From assembly GCA_019242275.1 (NCBI GenBank), contig JAFAVT010000238.1:1-61474 (forward strand): DNA of 61,474 nucleotides, in the 5' to 3' direction. This DNA comes from Alphaproteobacteria bacterium (GTDB taxonomy: Bacteria > Pseudomonadota > Alphaproteobacteria > Micropepsales > Micropepsaceae). Position 1 is the stretch's first letter; every line of letters begins with the position of its first letter. Positions 1 to 9,664 of this stretch are shown in pieces. Made by a program: the position numbers and the translations under genes. A model generated the notes under the pieces. That model was not told where the DNA came from. It did not search any database and saw only the letters and a program-made list of their open reading frames with translations.

Positions 1-567
<567 letters not shown>

Positions 568-618
568 TTATATGTAAAAATAGCCGGGCCAACAACCCCT
601 GCTGTAAACAGTGCTGCG

Positions 619-933
619 ATGCAAAATGACGCCCCCCTAACCGCCCCGGAAGACTGCGCCGACATGGCCCAGTTGCGGGTGGCCATTGACGCGCTGGACG
701 CGGAACTCGTGCGTCTGCTGGCGCGGCGCCAAGCCTATATCGAGCGGGCGGCGGTGCTGAAAAAGGACCGCGCCACCATCCGTGACGAGGCTCGCATCGA
801 AGAGGTGGTGGAGAAAGTGCTGGCCGAGGCGAAATCCGCGGGACTTTCCGCCGCCATCGCGGAGTCGGTGTGGCGGGTGCTGATCGAACGCTCCATCGCG
901 CACGAGTTTGCGGCGTTTGATGCGAAACCATAA
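619..933 (+). CDS. Chorismate mutase (AroQ type)
   Basis: ORF 547..933 with likely start at 619; LRVAIDALDAELVRLLARRQAYIERAAVLKK...RIEEVVEKV pattern. Confidence 0.85.
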   Translation: MQNDAPLTAPEDCADMAQLRVAIDALDAELVRLLARRQAYIERAAVLKKDRATIRDEARIEEVVEKVLAEAKSAGLSAAIAESVWRVLIERSIAHEFAAFDAKP

Positions 934-976
934 CGCGCACAGTTGATCGTCTATAGTTTATAGACTACGTTTCTTC

Positions 977-1269
977 ATGCTTGAACTGAAGCAGACGGAA
1001 GCGTTTCGCAAGTGGCGAACCTCTCTGAAGGACGAACGCATGCGGGCGTTGATTGCCTCGCGTTTGGATCGTCTGGCTTATGGCCATGCCGGCGATGTCG
1101 ACCGGTCGGAGAAGGCATCAGTGAACTGCGCATTCACCACGGCCCAGGCTACCGGATTTATTTCAAGCGACAGGGCAGGACGGTGATTGTGCTGCTTTGC
1201 GGCGGCGACAAAAGCAGCCAGTCCAGGGATATCGCGCTGGCGAGGCGGCTCTTGCAGGAACTGGAGTGA
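977..1269 (+). pseudogene. HigB/RelE-family toxin split by a 1-nt frameshift
   Basis: N-terminal half in frame 977 (MLELKQTEAFRKWRTSLKDERMRALIASRLDRLAYGHAGDV), C-terminal half in frame 1012 ([52 protein letters not shown]). Joining them by re-reading C1099 gives an uninterrupted HigB-like protein. Confidence 0.8.
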
Positions 1270-1273
1270 AGAT

Positions 1274-1567
1274 ATGGCCAAGAAACTGACGACCTATGAT
1301 CCGGCCGAAGATCTGACCTCGAACAAGGCGGTCGCGACCTTTATGGCGGAAGCGTTCGCGACGGAGGACGCGGGTTATATCGCGCATGCGCTGGGCGTGG
1401 TGGCGCGCGCCAAGGGCATGGCGCAGATCGCCAAAGACACCGGGCTTTCGCGCGAACAGCTCTATCGCTCGTTCAGCGAAAACGGCAATCCGACATTGAA
1501 AACCACGCTGGCGGTGATGAAGGTGCTGGGTATTGAACTGACAGCAAAGGTGCCGGCCCTTCGCTGA
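1274..1567 (+). CDS. HigA-like addiction module antidote protein
   Basis: MAKKLTTYDPAEDLTSNKAVATFMAEAFATEDAGYIAHALGVVARAKGMAQIAKDTGLSREQLYRSFSENGNPTLKTTLAVMKVLGI; HTH family paired with HigB. Confidence 0.85.
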   Translation: MAKKLTTYDPAEDLTSNKAVATFMAEAFATEDAGYIAHALGVVARAKGMAQIAKDTGLSREQLYRSFSENGNPTLKTTLAVMKVLGIELTAKVPALR

Positions 1568-2308
1568 CTATGGCACCGGCGACGCGACGCCGCCGGCCCT
1601 CCACACCGCGACAGCCTCGGCGCTGGTGAGATAGTCCAGGAATTGCCGCGCCAACTCCGGCTGGGCGGCCTTGGTCGTGACCCCGCCGCCGAAATCAATC
1701 TTCAGGCCCAGTGCCGGCGGCACTTCGCCGACCAGTTTCAGGCCGGCCAGGTTGACCTCTTCCGGCAGCACGGTGATGACATAGTCGCCGCCATTGTTGC
1801 CTCGCACCAGTTCTGCCGCGGCGCTATAGATGCCGTGCACCGTCACCGTTTCAAATCCCGGCCCGTTCAGCATCGCCTTGGCCATGCGCCCGTTCAGGCT
1901 GGTGGCGGGATCGTTGACCAGCACGGTCTTGCCCGCCAGCGCCGCCTTGAACGCTGCTTCGCTTGTGATGCGCGGCGCCGGCATGTTCAGTTTCACGCCC
2001 AGGCCGAACAGCACCCGGCCGATGGCCCGTATGGTGCCGGGGCGAAATTGCGCCGCCTGAGCCGGCATCTCGCTCATCGGCAGCAGCACGGCGTCGGCGC
2101 CTTTGGTCTTCATCGCGTCCAGCACCATGTCCAACGCCGAAGGCGGAAGCACCAGGGTGACGGTGTTGCCGGTCTTTTGGCTCCAGGCTGCCGTCAGTTT
2201 GGTAAAACTGTTGCCAACCAGGCCAACGGTCATCACTTTCAGTTCGGCCGCGGCGGTGGAAAGCGTCCCGCAGATCAGAAAGGCGAGTGCCGCAAGGCTT
2301 TTGCGCAT
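1568..2308 (-). CDS. ModA-like periplasmic substrate-binding protein
   Basis: Signal peptide MRKSLAALAFLICGTLSTAAAELKV; solute-binding type II pattern. Confidence 0.7.
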   Translation of the reverse strand: MRKSLAALAFLICGTLSTAAAELKVMTVGLVGNSFTKLTAAWSQKTGNTVTLVLPPSALDMVLDAMKTKGADAVLLPMSEMPAQAAQFRPGTIRAIGRVLFGLGVKLNMPAPRITSEAAFKAALAGKTVLVNDPATSLNGRMAKAMLNGPGFETVTVHGIYSAAAELVRGNNGGDYVITVLPEEVNLAGLKLVGEVPPALGLKIDFGGGVTTKAAQPELARQFLDYLTSAEAVAVWRAGGVASPVP

Positions 2309-2352
2309 GGCGGAAGAATAGCGCCTCCGCGGCCTTGGCGCACGGTCTGGTG

Positions 2353-2700
2353 TCAGGCAGCGAGGTATTGGCGGATGAAGTCGTGCACCGCCAGAGCTTC
2401 TTCCGACAGCCGCGCCATCGCCTGCTGAGCGCGGTCGCCATTGGCGGGGTCCACCGGCTCGGCCGCCGCTGCCGCCTCACCAAAGGCAAAGGCGCCCACG
2501 CCCCGGGCGGCGCCCTTGATGGTATGCGTGATTTCCTTCCAGCGCCTGGCGTCGCGGGCGGCGATAACGCCCCGCAATTGGCCTACCATTTCGCCGATCT
2601 GGCCGTCGAACAGCCGAAGAATCTCGGCGTTCATGGCTTTTTCGCCGCCGGTGTAACGGGCCAGATGGTCAAGATCTATGATGCCGGACATGACCCTCAT
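2353..2700 (-). CDS. Hpt-domain phosphotransfer protein
   Basis: HTIKGAARGVGAFAFGEAAAAAE: canonical Hpt phospho-His region (H-x-x-K-G). Confidence 0.75.
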   Translation of the reverse strand: MRVMSGIIDLDHLARYTGGEKAMNAEILRLFDGQIGEMVGQLRGVIAARDARRWKEITHTIKGAARGVGAFAFGEAAAAAEPVDPANGDRAQQAMARLSEEALAVHDFIRQYLAA

Positions 2701-2788
2701 CCTGCCGCCTTCCGGCTAAAGTGCCGTTAATGCGTGCCTTTCGGTGTGGATTAGGGTTAAATGCCTTTACCAAAGCTGAGGCCGCGCC

Positions 2789-4858
2789 ATGAGGACCTTT
2801 TCCCAGCAGAATCCGCCGCTTGCCGCGAATGAAGGCCAGAGTGCGGAAACCTTGGGCGCTGCCGCCGGGCGGTCTGACCGGCCCTTGCCCACGCCCACCC
2901 CCGTCGCTGCGCCGGATCTGCCCCGCCGTCCTCACACGCTAGTGGCGGTGCTGCTGGCCCTGGTAGCCTCCTTCTTCTGGACCGGCATCGGGGTCGCCTT
3001 TCTTTCCGGCTATCTCGGCCCAGGCCGGCTGCTCGCCCTGCCGCTGACCTTGGCAGCGCCCATTGCTGCTGCCTTGCTGTTGCCGCCGCTGCTCTTTATC
3101 GCCATCGCGCTGTTGATCGCGCGCACGCTGGCGCTGTCCGACACCGCCGAGCATCTCTTGGCCGCCTCCGACCGGTTGCTGGCGGTGGATGATGTGGCGG
3201 CCCGCAGCGCCGCGCGGCTAGGCAAGGCGGTGCGCCGCGAACTGGACGGCTTGAATACCGGCCTTGATGGCGCCTTCCAGCGTCTGCGCACCCTGGAAAC
3301 CGTGCTGGAAAACCAGATCGCCGCCCTGGATGAAGCCGGTGCCCGTGCGCAAGTGCGGGGCGAAAGCGTCGCCGCCCGTCTTAGCGCCGAGCGCGACCGG
3401 CTGGAGCAATTGTCGGGCACGCTGACGGAAACTGCCGCCCGCGCCAGCGAAACCGTGGCCGGCCGCGCCGCTCAGATCAAATCCGGCATCGAGGCGGCGG
3501 AGAGTTCGCTCAAGATGGCGGCGCAGTCGCTGGATGTGCAGGCGGCCGCCTTCCGTTCCGCTGCCACGCAGGCGGCGGAATCGCCCCATGCCGCGGCGCT
3601 GGAACTGGATGCGCAAGCCAAACGCATCGAAGATGTGTCCGACAATGCCCTTAAGCGGGCGGAATTTGTGCTGGCGCGACAGGAAAAGCACCGCGCGGTG
3701 ATGGGCGAAATGCTGGAGACGCTGAAGAATGAAAGCGCGCTGTTGGAAACGGCGCTGGCGCGCCAGCAGGCCGGCATGGAAAACGCCGTCGCCGCGGTGC
3801 GCAGCGAAGCCGGCAAGTTCGAGGACGTCACCGGCGATGCCCAGCGCCATCTGGAAATGCTGATGGCCAATGCGGCGGCGCGCGCCTCCACTCTCACCGG
3901 CAACTTCGCCCGCGAGGCGGAAAAGCTGAAAGACGCCGCCGACACCGCCAACGCCCTGCTCGCCAATTTGATGAACGGCCTCAAGGACGCCGGCGAAGGC
4001 GCGCGTGATCTCATCGCCCAGAGCGCCGCGCAAGCGCGGACCGATGCCCATTCCCTGGTGGGCGAGGCGATGGGCGAATGTGAGCGGCTGCTGCGCGTGG
4101 CCGGCGAGCTTGCCGCCGAGGCGAACAAGATCCGCACCACCCTGGCCAAATCCTCGGAAGATCTGGAGCGCCATCTGATCCGCCTGCCGGGTCTGGCGCA
4201 GGACGAAGCCCGCCGTGTGCGCTTGGTGGTGCAGGGCGAGACCGAGCAGATTCTTGATCTTTCCGCCCGCACCATGTCGGCGCTGCATGCCCGGGGCCGC
4301 AAACCTCAGCCGGAGCCGCCGCAAACCATCAATACGACACCGATGCGCGAAGGGGCGCCGGAAGAGGACGGCCTCAAAGGCCTGGCGCGGCGCCTGACCC
4401 AGCGCAAGCCCCGTCAGGCGGGCACACCGCCCAATTGGGAAATGAAGCAATTGCTGGCGGCGGTGGAAAGCGACGAGCCGCGGGCGCTAAGGCCTTCCAA
4501 TGCCCAGGCGCTGGCGGCGCTGGAAACGGCGCTGGCGGACATGGCGCTGGATTTGTCGGCGCTGGCCCCCAGCGAGCCGACTGACGGGGAATGGAAATCC
4601 TATCTCGCTGGCGACCGCGCCATCTTTGCCCGCCGCCTGGCCGAGACCATTGATGGAAACGCGGTGGACCGCATCACCGCGCTCTATCGTGACGATGAGC
4701 GCTTCCATGCCGCCGCCGACACCTATCTGAACGAGTTCGAGGCCCTGCTGGACAAGGCGCGCCAAGGCGATCCCGACGGGCTGCTGATCTCCACGCTGCT
4801 GTCGGCCGACACCGGCAAGGTCTATCTCGCCATTGCCTATGCGTTGGGGCGGCTTTAG
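2789..4858 (+). CDS. Large membrane-anchored coiled-coil protein; possible TipN-like polarity factor
   Basis: 689 aa; two hydrophobic N-terminal segments, long Ala/Glu-rich coiled coil, conserved-looking C-terminal globular segment ending DADTGKVYLAIAYALGRL-like. TipN assignment rests on architecture only. Confidence 0.5.
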   Translation: MRTFSQQNPPLAANEGQSAETLGAAAGRSDRPLPTPTPVAAPDLPRRPHTLVAVLLALVASFFWTGIGVAFLSGYLGPGRLLALPLTLAAPIAAALLLPPLLFIAIALLIARTLALSDTAEHLLAASDRLLAVDDVAARSAARLGKAVRRELDGLNTGLDGAFQRLRTLETVLENQIAALDEAGARAQVRGESVAARLSAERDRLEQLSGTLTETAARASETVAGRAAQIKSGIEAAESSLKMAAQSLDVQAAAFRSAATQAAESPHAAALELDAQAKRIEDVSDNALKRAEFVLARQEKHRAVMGEMLETLKNESALLETALARQQAGMENAVAAVRSEAGKFEDVTGDAQRHLEMLMANAAARASTLTGNFAREAEKLKDAADTANALLANLMNGLKDAGEGARDLIAQSAAQARTDAHSLVGEAMGECERLLRVAGELAAEANKIRTTLAKSSEDLERHLIRLPGLAQDEARRVRLVVQGETEQILDLSARTMSALHARGRKPQPEPPQTINTTPMREGAPEEDGLKGLARRLTQRKPRQAGTPPNWEMKQLLAAVESDEPRALRPSNAQALAALETALADMALDLSALAPSEPTDGEWKSYLAGDRAIFARRLAETIDGNAVDRITALYRDDERFHAAADTYLNEFEALLDKARQGDPDGLLISTLLSADTGKVYLAIAYALGRL

Positions 4859-4880
4859 ACCGGTCAGCCCCAAACTCTGT

Positions 4881-5017
4881 TGTCATGGCCCGCGAATGCG
4901 GGCCATCCAGATGACGACGTTCAATTTTCAAAAATAGAGTCTATCTCACCTGATGGCCCACACGGAGTTTACACTCCGGCCGCGCTTCGCGCGGACCGGG
5001 GTGGTGGGCCATGACAG
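4881..5017. repeat. REP/BIME-like palindromic element (TCATGGCCCGC...GCGGGCCAT family)
   Basis: gtcatggcccgcgaatgcgggccat followed by tgatggcccac...gtggtgggccatgac, in the convergent intergenic region. Confidence 0.7.
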
Positions 5018-5022
5018 GAGAG

Positions 5023-6312
5023 CTAAAGCTTCTTCAACCGCGCGGCAAAAAAGCCATCCATGCCACCTTCGAGCATGAAGGGCAGGGTGCGCAGATCGCC
5101 CTCCGGCGTCAGCCAGTCGGCATGGCCGAAAACCTCCTGCGCTTGAATCGGATCGCGGGCGAACTCCGGATGCGACGACAAGAAGGCAGCAATCTGCTCT
5201 TCCCCTTCCTCGCGCTCCAGCGAACAGACGGCAAAAACCAGTCGTCCGCACGGCATCACCATGCGGGCGCCTGCTTCCAATATCTCGTAAGCCAGTGCCG
5301 CCATCACAGTCACATCGGCGGCACCCTTGATCCAGGGCAGTTCGGGATGGCGCCTGATGGTGCCGGTGGCGGTGCAGGGCGCATCAATCAGCACCAGCGC
5401 AGCCCTGCCCTCAAAGTCGCGCGCGTCACTTTCCGCCAGCGTCGCAGTCAGGCCGGTGCGCGCCAGGTTTTCCCGCACCCGCTGCATCCGGGCGGCATGC
5501 TTTTCCACCGCCGTCACATGTGCCCCCGCGGATGCAAGCTGCAACGTCTTGCCGCCCGGCGCCGCGCATAGATCAATCACTTCTTTTCCTCTTACATCGC
5601 CCAAGAGCAGCGCCGGCAGTGCGGCCGCCACATCCTGCACCCACCATTGGCCGTCGCTGAAGCCTGGCAAATCTTCCACGCGGCCGTCCTGGATCACCCG
5701 GCGGGAAAGCCCGAACAGTGGCGCGCTTTGCGGATGCGCTACGCCGTCAGCGCGCAAGGTGATGTCCAGCGGCGCTCCTCTATTTTGGTCGCTCTCGCTC
5801 GCGCGAACGCTCCGCAGGTGTGCCTGCGCAATGCGTTGCGCGGTCTCGTCGCCATATTGCGCCGTCCAACGCTGCCAAAGCCAATCGGGGGTGGAAAGCC
5901 GCGCCGCATCTTCGGGCAGCGCCACGTTCGCCACCTTGCGCAGCACGGCATTGATCAGCGGCTTGAAATGCACCGCCTTGCTGTCGGACGCTGCCAGCCG
6001 GTTGGCGGCATCCACTGCCGCGTGGGCCGGTGTTTTCAGCACCAAGAGTTCACAGGCGCCCAGCAGCAATATCTCCATCGCCGCGCCGGATTTGTGTTGG
6101 CTGAGCGGCTTGGACAGGAAGCCGCGCAGCGCATGCTCCAGCGCCCCCAGATGGCGCAAGGTCTGGCTGGCCAGGGCGCGGGCGAAAGCGGCATCGCGCG
6201 GCGGCAGCGCTTTTAGTTGCGGCAGATCAGCATCCAGCGGCTTGCGCCGTGTCAGCACGCCGGAAAGAAGCGACAAAGCAGCTTTTCGGGCAGGAAGTCC
6301 GTCAACGGCCAT
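5023..6312 (-). CDS. RsmB/NOP family 16S rRNA (cytosine-C5) methyltransferase
   Basis: NusB-like N-terminus, VIDLCAAPGGKTLQLA SAM motif, DAPCTATGTIRRHPE catalytic Cys motif. Confidence 0.9.
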   Translation of the reverse strand: MAVDGLPARKAALSLLSGVLTRRKPLDADLPQLKALPPRDAAFARALASQTLRHLGALEHALRGFLSKPLSQHKSGAAMEILLLGACELLVLKTPAHAAVDAANRLAASDSKAVHFKPLINAVLRKVANVALPEDAARLSTPDWLWQRWTAQYGDETAQRIAQAHLRSVRASESDQNRGAPLDITLRADGVAHPQSAPLFGLSRRVIQDGRVEDLPGFSDGQWWVQDVAAALPALLLGDVRGKEVIDLCAAPGGKTLQLASAGAHVTAVEKHAARMQRVRENLARTGLTATLAESDARDFEGRAALVLIDAPCTATGTIRRHPELPWIKGAADVTVMAALAYEILEAGARMVMPCGRLVFAVCSLEREEGEEQIAAFLSSHPEFARDPIQAQEVFGHADWLTPEGDLRTLPFMLEGGMDGFFAARLKKL

Positions 6313-6389
6313 AGGGGTGTTTAATCAGCACGGCGCCTAGCGGCAACCAGCTCTCCGGCCGCTCGCCCAAGCTCGCGGCGTTCGTCACT

Positions 6390-6414
6390 CGGAATGGTCC
6401 ACCGGACCATTCCG
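6390..6414. repeat. Palindrome cggaatggtcc-acc-ggaccattccg
   Basis: 11-bp perfect arms; shares the GGTCCAC(C/T)GGACC core with 33313..33337. Confidence 0.75.
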
Positions 6415-6436
6415 TTCGCCTGCGGCGAACCGCTCC

Positions 6437-7345
6437 TCACCCCCAAGGACCGCGTTTAGAAGTTATTTCCGGAACGCTCTCAACATCTTCCGGCAGCGCC
6501 ACACCGGCGCCGCCGGCCATGGCGCGCAGGCGGGCAATGCGTTCTTCCGTCGGCGGGTGGCTGGCAAAAAGGCCCCCAATGCCGCCATGCAGCGGATTGA
6601 CGATAAACATGTGCGCCGTGGCGGGATTGGCGTCAGCTTCCGGGTTTTCGGTGCCGCGCGCGGCCCGCTCGATCTTTTCCAGTGCGCCGGCCAGCCATAA
6701 CGGACGGCCGGTAATTTCGGCGCCGGCGCGGTCGGCTTCATATTCGCGTGAGCGGCTGATCGCCATCTGCACCAGCATGGCGGCAAAGGGTGCCAGCAGC
6801 GTTACCAGCAGCACGCCGACCAATCCCAAAGGATTGTTGCGGTCGCGGCCGCCGCCCATGAAGAAAGCAAAATTGGCCAGCATGCCGATGGCGCCCGCCA
6901 TCACCGCCACAATGGTCATGGTCAAGGTATCGCGGTTGCGCACATGGCCAAGCTCATGCGCCAGGACACCCGCCAATTCTTGCGGACTGGTCCGCGCCAG
7001 CAAGCCCTCGGTGACGCAGACAGCGGCATGCTCAGGATTGCGGCCGGTGGCAAAAGCATTCGGCTGCGGATTGTCCGAGACGAAGACCTTGGGCATGGGC
7101 AAATGCGCCCCCTCAGCCAGCCGCTGCACCAGGCGATAAAGCTCCGGCGCGCTGGCTTCATCCACCTGCCGCGCCCCATACATGGAAAGCAGCATGCGGT
7201 CTGAATTCCAGTAGGCGAACAGGTTCATCCCCGCCGCCATCACGAAGGCGATCAGCATGCCGGCCTGGCCGCCGACCACGGCACCCACCACCAGAAACAG
7301 CCCCATCAAAAGGGACATCAGGATGCCGGTTTTCAGCGTGTTCAT
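6437..7345 (-). CDS. htpX: Zinc metalloprotease HtpX
   Basis: N-terminal TM hairpin, [18 protein letters not shown] (HExxH), [17 protein letters not shown]. Confidence 0.95.
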   Translation of the reverse strand: MNTLKTGILMSLLMGLFLVVGAVVGGQAGMLIAFVMAAGMNLFAYWNSDRMLLSMYGARQVDEASAPELYRLVQRLAEGAHLPMPKVFVSDNPQPNAFATGRNPEHAAVCVTEGLLARTSPQELAGVLAHELGHVRNRDTLTMTIVAVMAGAIGMLANFAFFMGGGRDRNNPLGLVGVLLVTLLAPFAAMLVQMAISRSREYEADRAGAEITGRPLWLAGALEKIERAARGTENPEADANPATAHMFIVNPLHGGIGGLFASHPPTEERIARLRAMAGGAGVALPEDVESVPEITSKRGPWG

Positions 7346-7441
7346 CGGTTCCTCTGCTTAAGACCCTTTTAAGGGTCGCACGGCCTGACGCAAAACCGTT
7401 TCCACTTTTGCTGGCCGATGCTCCCGATGTAAGATCGGAAT

Positions 7442-7642
7442 ATGTCCAGTCAAGACGAGAAGAATAAGGCGGAGATTGCCGTGCGCATCGAACAGGCCGG
7501 CAAGCGCGCGAGCGCCGAAGCTGCGCAGCGCCGCGCCGATGAACATGCGACTAAACTGCCGCCGGAATTGGGCGGACCCAAAGGGCCTGAACCCACCCGC
7601 TATGGCGACTGGGAGCGCAAAGGCATCGCTTCGGACTTTTAG
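7442..7642 (+). CDS. DUF1674 / succinate dehydrogenase assembly factor 4 family
   Basis: C-terminal [23 protein letters not shown] signature. Confidence 0.9.
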   Translation: MSSQDEKNKAEIAVRIEQAGKRASAEAAQRRADEHATKLPPELGGPKGPEPTRYGDWERKGIASDF

Positions 7643-7695
7643 GAGCGACGGCCCAGGCGGAGCGAAGCGGAGCCGTTAGGCCGCGCGACCATCAA

Positions 7696-8349
7696 CTAAC
7701 CTTCGTCGTCGCTGAAAACCGGTGCCGCCATTTTTTCCAGATGCGCCCGCACATCCGGCGGCCAGGCTTCAATCTGGCGGCGGAATTTCTTGCGCTTGCC
7801 GGCATACAGCGCTCGCATCGCTTCCTCAAAACCCGGCTCATTGCCGGCCATGGCCGAGGCAAAGCGATAGGCGGCATCGCGCGCCTGGTTGCGCGCCGCC
7901 TTGGGATCGCGGCTGGCCGCCTCCACCAGCTTGCGCAGCGCCACCGAAGCGCCGCCCGGCTGGGCCGCCAGCCATTCCCAGTGCCGCGGCAGCAGCGTCA
8001 CTTCCCGCGCCGTGACGCCCAATTTGGGGCGCCCCGGCCCCCGGCTACCGGGGTTGCGGGCGTCATAAAGAACAGTGGTGCCGGGCAGCTTCATGGGATC
8101 AATGTCCACCACCCTGCCGGTGTGATCCCGGACCAAAGCGCCGGCCATCTCCGAAGGCAGTTTGGTGGAATCAATATCCACGACCTTGCCGTCCGGATCG
8201 CGGATGAGGGCGCCGGCAGGGTCTATATCAATCACCTTCCCGTCCGGGCCGAAAATCAGAGCGCCCGGATTCATCAGCGCATGATATTTGGCGACGGCGA
8301 GCGGCCCGCCACCCAAGCGCTTTTTGTCGAGGAAGGTCACATACGGCAT
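7696..8349 (-). CDS. DUF2239-family protein with internal repeats
   Basis: GRPKLGVTAREVTLLPRHWEWLAAQPGGASVALRKLVE characteristic of DUF2239; three copies of GAL(I/V)xxxxGKV(I/V)DIDP near the N-terminus. Confidence 0.75.
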   Translation of the reverse strand: MPYVTFLDKKRLGGGPLAVAKYHALMNPGALIFGPDGKVIDIDPAGALIRDPDGKVVDIDSTKLPSEMAGALVRDHTGRVVDIDPMKLPGTTVLYDARNPGSRGPGRPKLGVTAREVTLLPRHWEWLAAQPGGASVALRKLVEAASRDPKAARNQARDAAYRFASAMAGNEPGFEEAMRALYAGKRKKFRRQIEAWPPDVRAHLEKMAAPVFSDDEG

Positions 8350-8483
8350 ATTTATATCCGGGTACTTTTGTTCTTTTACCAGGATATAAATAAAAATGTC
8401 AAATTATACCCGGATGGAAAACGGGCGCTTGAACCCACCCCGTCTTGGGTCCATTTACCGGTAGCAATCTGCGGCCCTCCCCC

Positions 8484-9050
8484 ATGTTCATCCAGACCGA
8501 GTCCACCCCCAATCCCGCCACCTTGAAGTTCCTGCCCGGCCGCCAAGTGATGGGCGAAGGCGCCGTGGCCGATTTTCCCAGCGCCGAAACGGCCGGCCGT
8601 TCGCCCCTGGCCGCGGCGCTGTTCACCATTCCCGAAGTCTCGCGGGTGTTTTTCGGCGCCGATTTCATTTCCGTGACCAAGCGGGACGGCGACTGGAAGC
8701 ATTTGAAACCGGCCATTCTTGGCGCGGTGATGGAGCATTTCACCCGGGGCCTGCCGCTGCTGACCGCCAGTGCGGGAGAAAGCGAGGATGAGGGCGAAAG
8801 CTATGATGCCGAAGACGCCGAAGTGGTGGAGCAGATCAAGGAGTTGATCGAGACCCGGGTCCGCCCCGCCGTGGCGCAGGATGGCGGCGACATCATCTTC
8901 AAGGGCTTTGACGGCGGCACCGGCATCGTCTCGCTACACCTCCAAGGCTCCTGCGCCGGTTGTCCTTCCTCGACCATGACGCTGAAGAACGGCATCGAGA
9001 ACATGCTGCGCCATTATGTGCCGGAAGTAACCGCAGTCGAAGCGGTGTGA
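8484..9050 (+). CDS. NifU/Nfu family Fe-S scaffold protein
   Basis: MFIQTESTPNPATLKFLPG N-terminal Nfu domain and C-terminal LHLQGSCAGCPSSTMTLKNGIENML (CxxC). Confidence 0.95.
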   Translation: MFIQTESTPNPATLKFLPGRQVMGEGAVADFPSAETAGRSPLAAALFTIPEVSRVFFGADFISVTKRDGDWKHLKPAILGAVMEHFTRGLPLLTASAGESEDEGESYDAEDAEVVEQIKELIETRVRPAVAQDGGDIIFKGFDGGTGIVSLHLQGSCAGCPSSTMTLKNGIENMLRHYVPEVTAVEAV

Positions 9051-9664
9051 TGGACCTGCCGGATATTCATTTCGATCACGCTCTCGGCGATGCCGCGCTG
9101 GACCAGCTTTTCCGCGAGGCGCGCACCTTGCGCAAATGGCGTGACAAGCCGGTCACCCCTTCGCTGCTGATGGCAATTTATGACCTGATGCGCTGGGGCC
9201 CTACCGAAGCCAACATCACGCCGGCGCGCTTTCATTTTGTGGTTTCGCCCGAGGCGAAGGCGCGGCTGCAACCGTTGCTCGACGCGGGCAACCGCAAACA
9301 GACCATGGCCGCGCCTGCCACTGTCATTGTCGGCTATGATTTGAACTTTCCGGATACCTTTGCCTTGCTGGCGCCGCAATTTGTGGAATTCGGCGAGAAG
9401 TTGCGCCGCGATCCTCAGCGAACCGAAATGATGGCGACGCGCAGTGCCGGGCTGCAGGGCGGCTATTTCATGCTCGCGGCGCGGGCGCTGGGGCTGGATT
9501 GCGGACCGATGTCGGGCTTCGACCGCGACGGCGTTGACAAGGAGTTCTTCGCCGGCACGCAGATCAAATCCTACTTTCTTTGCAATCTGGGTTATGGCGA
9601 CCGCGAAGGCTTGCGTCCGCGTGCCGCCCGCCTCTCCTTCGACGAAGCCTGCAAGATTCTCTAG
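9050..9664 (+). CDS. Nitroreductase family protein (RutE-like)
   Basis: ARTLRKWRDKPV...YDLMRWGPTEANITPARFHFV...GLDCGPMSGFD; 1-nt overlap with the upstream stop. Confidence 0.85.
   Translation: MDLPDIHFDHALGDAALDQLFREARTLRKWRDKPVTPSLLMAIYDLMRWGPTEANITPARFHFVVSPEAKARLQPLLDAGNRKQTMAAPATVIVGYDLNFPDTFALLAPQFVEFGEKLRRDPQRTEMMATRSAGLQGGYFMLAARALGLDCGPMSGFDRDGVDKEFFAGTQIKSYFLCNLGYGDREGLRPRAARLSFDEACKIL

Noticed and set aside
1095-1105. Programmed -1 frameshift in the HigB-like toxin
   Set aside because: The junction (gatgtcgaccgg) has no classic X_XXY_YYZ slippery heptamer or obvious stimulatory stem; simple deletion or sequencing error is more likely.
3218-4450. Long minus-strand ORFs 3218..4450 and 3472..4302 inside the coiled-coil gene
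   Set aside because: GC-rich antisense shadow ORFs; low-complexity His/Arg/Gln- or Ser/Arg-rich products with no family motifs, while the plus strand codes a coherent protein.
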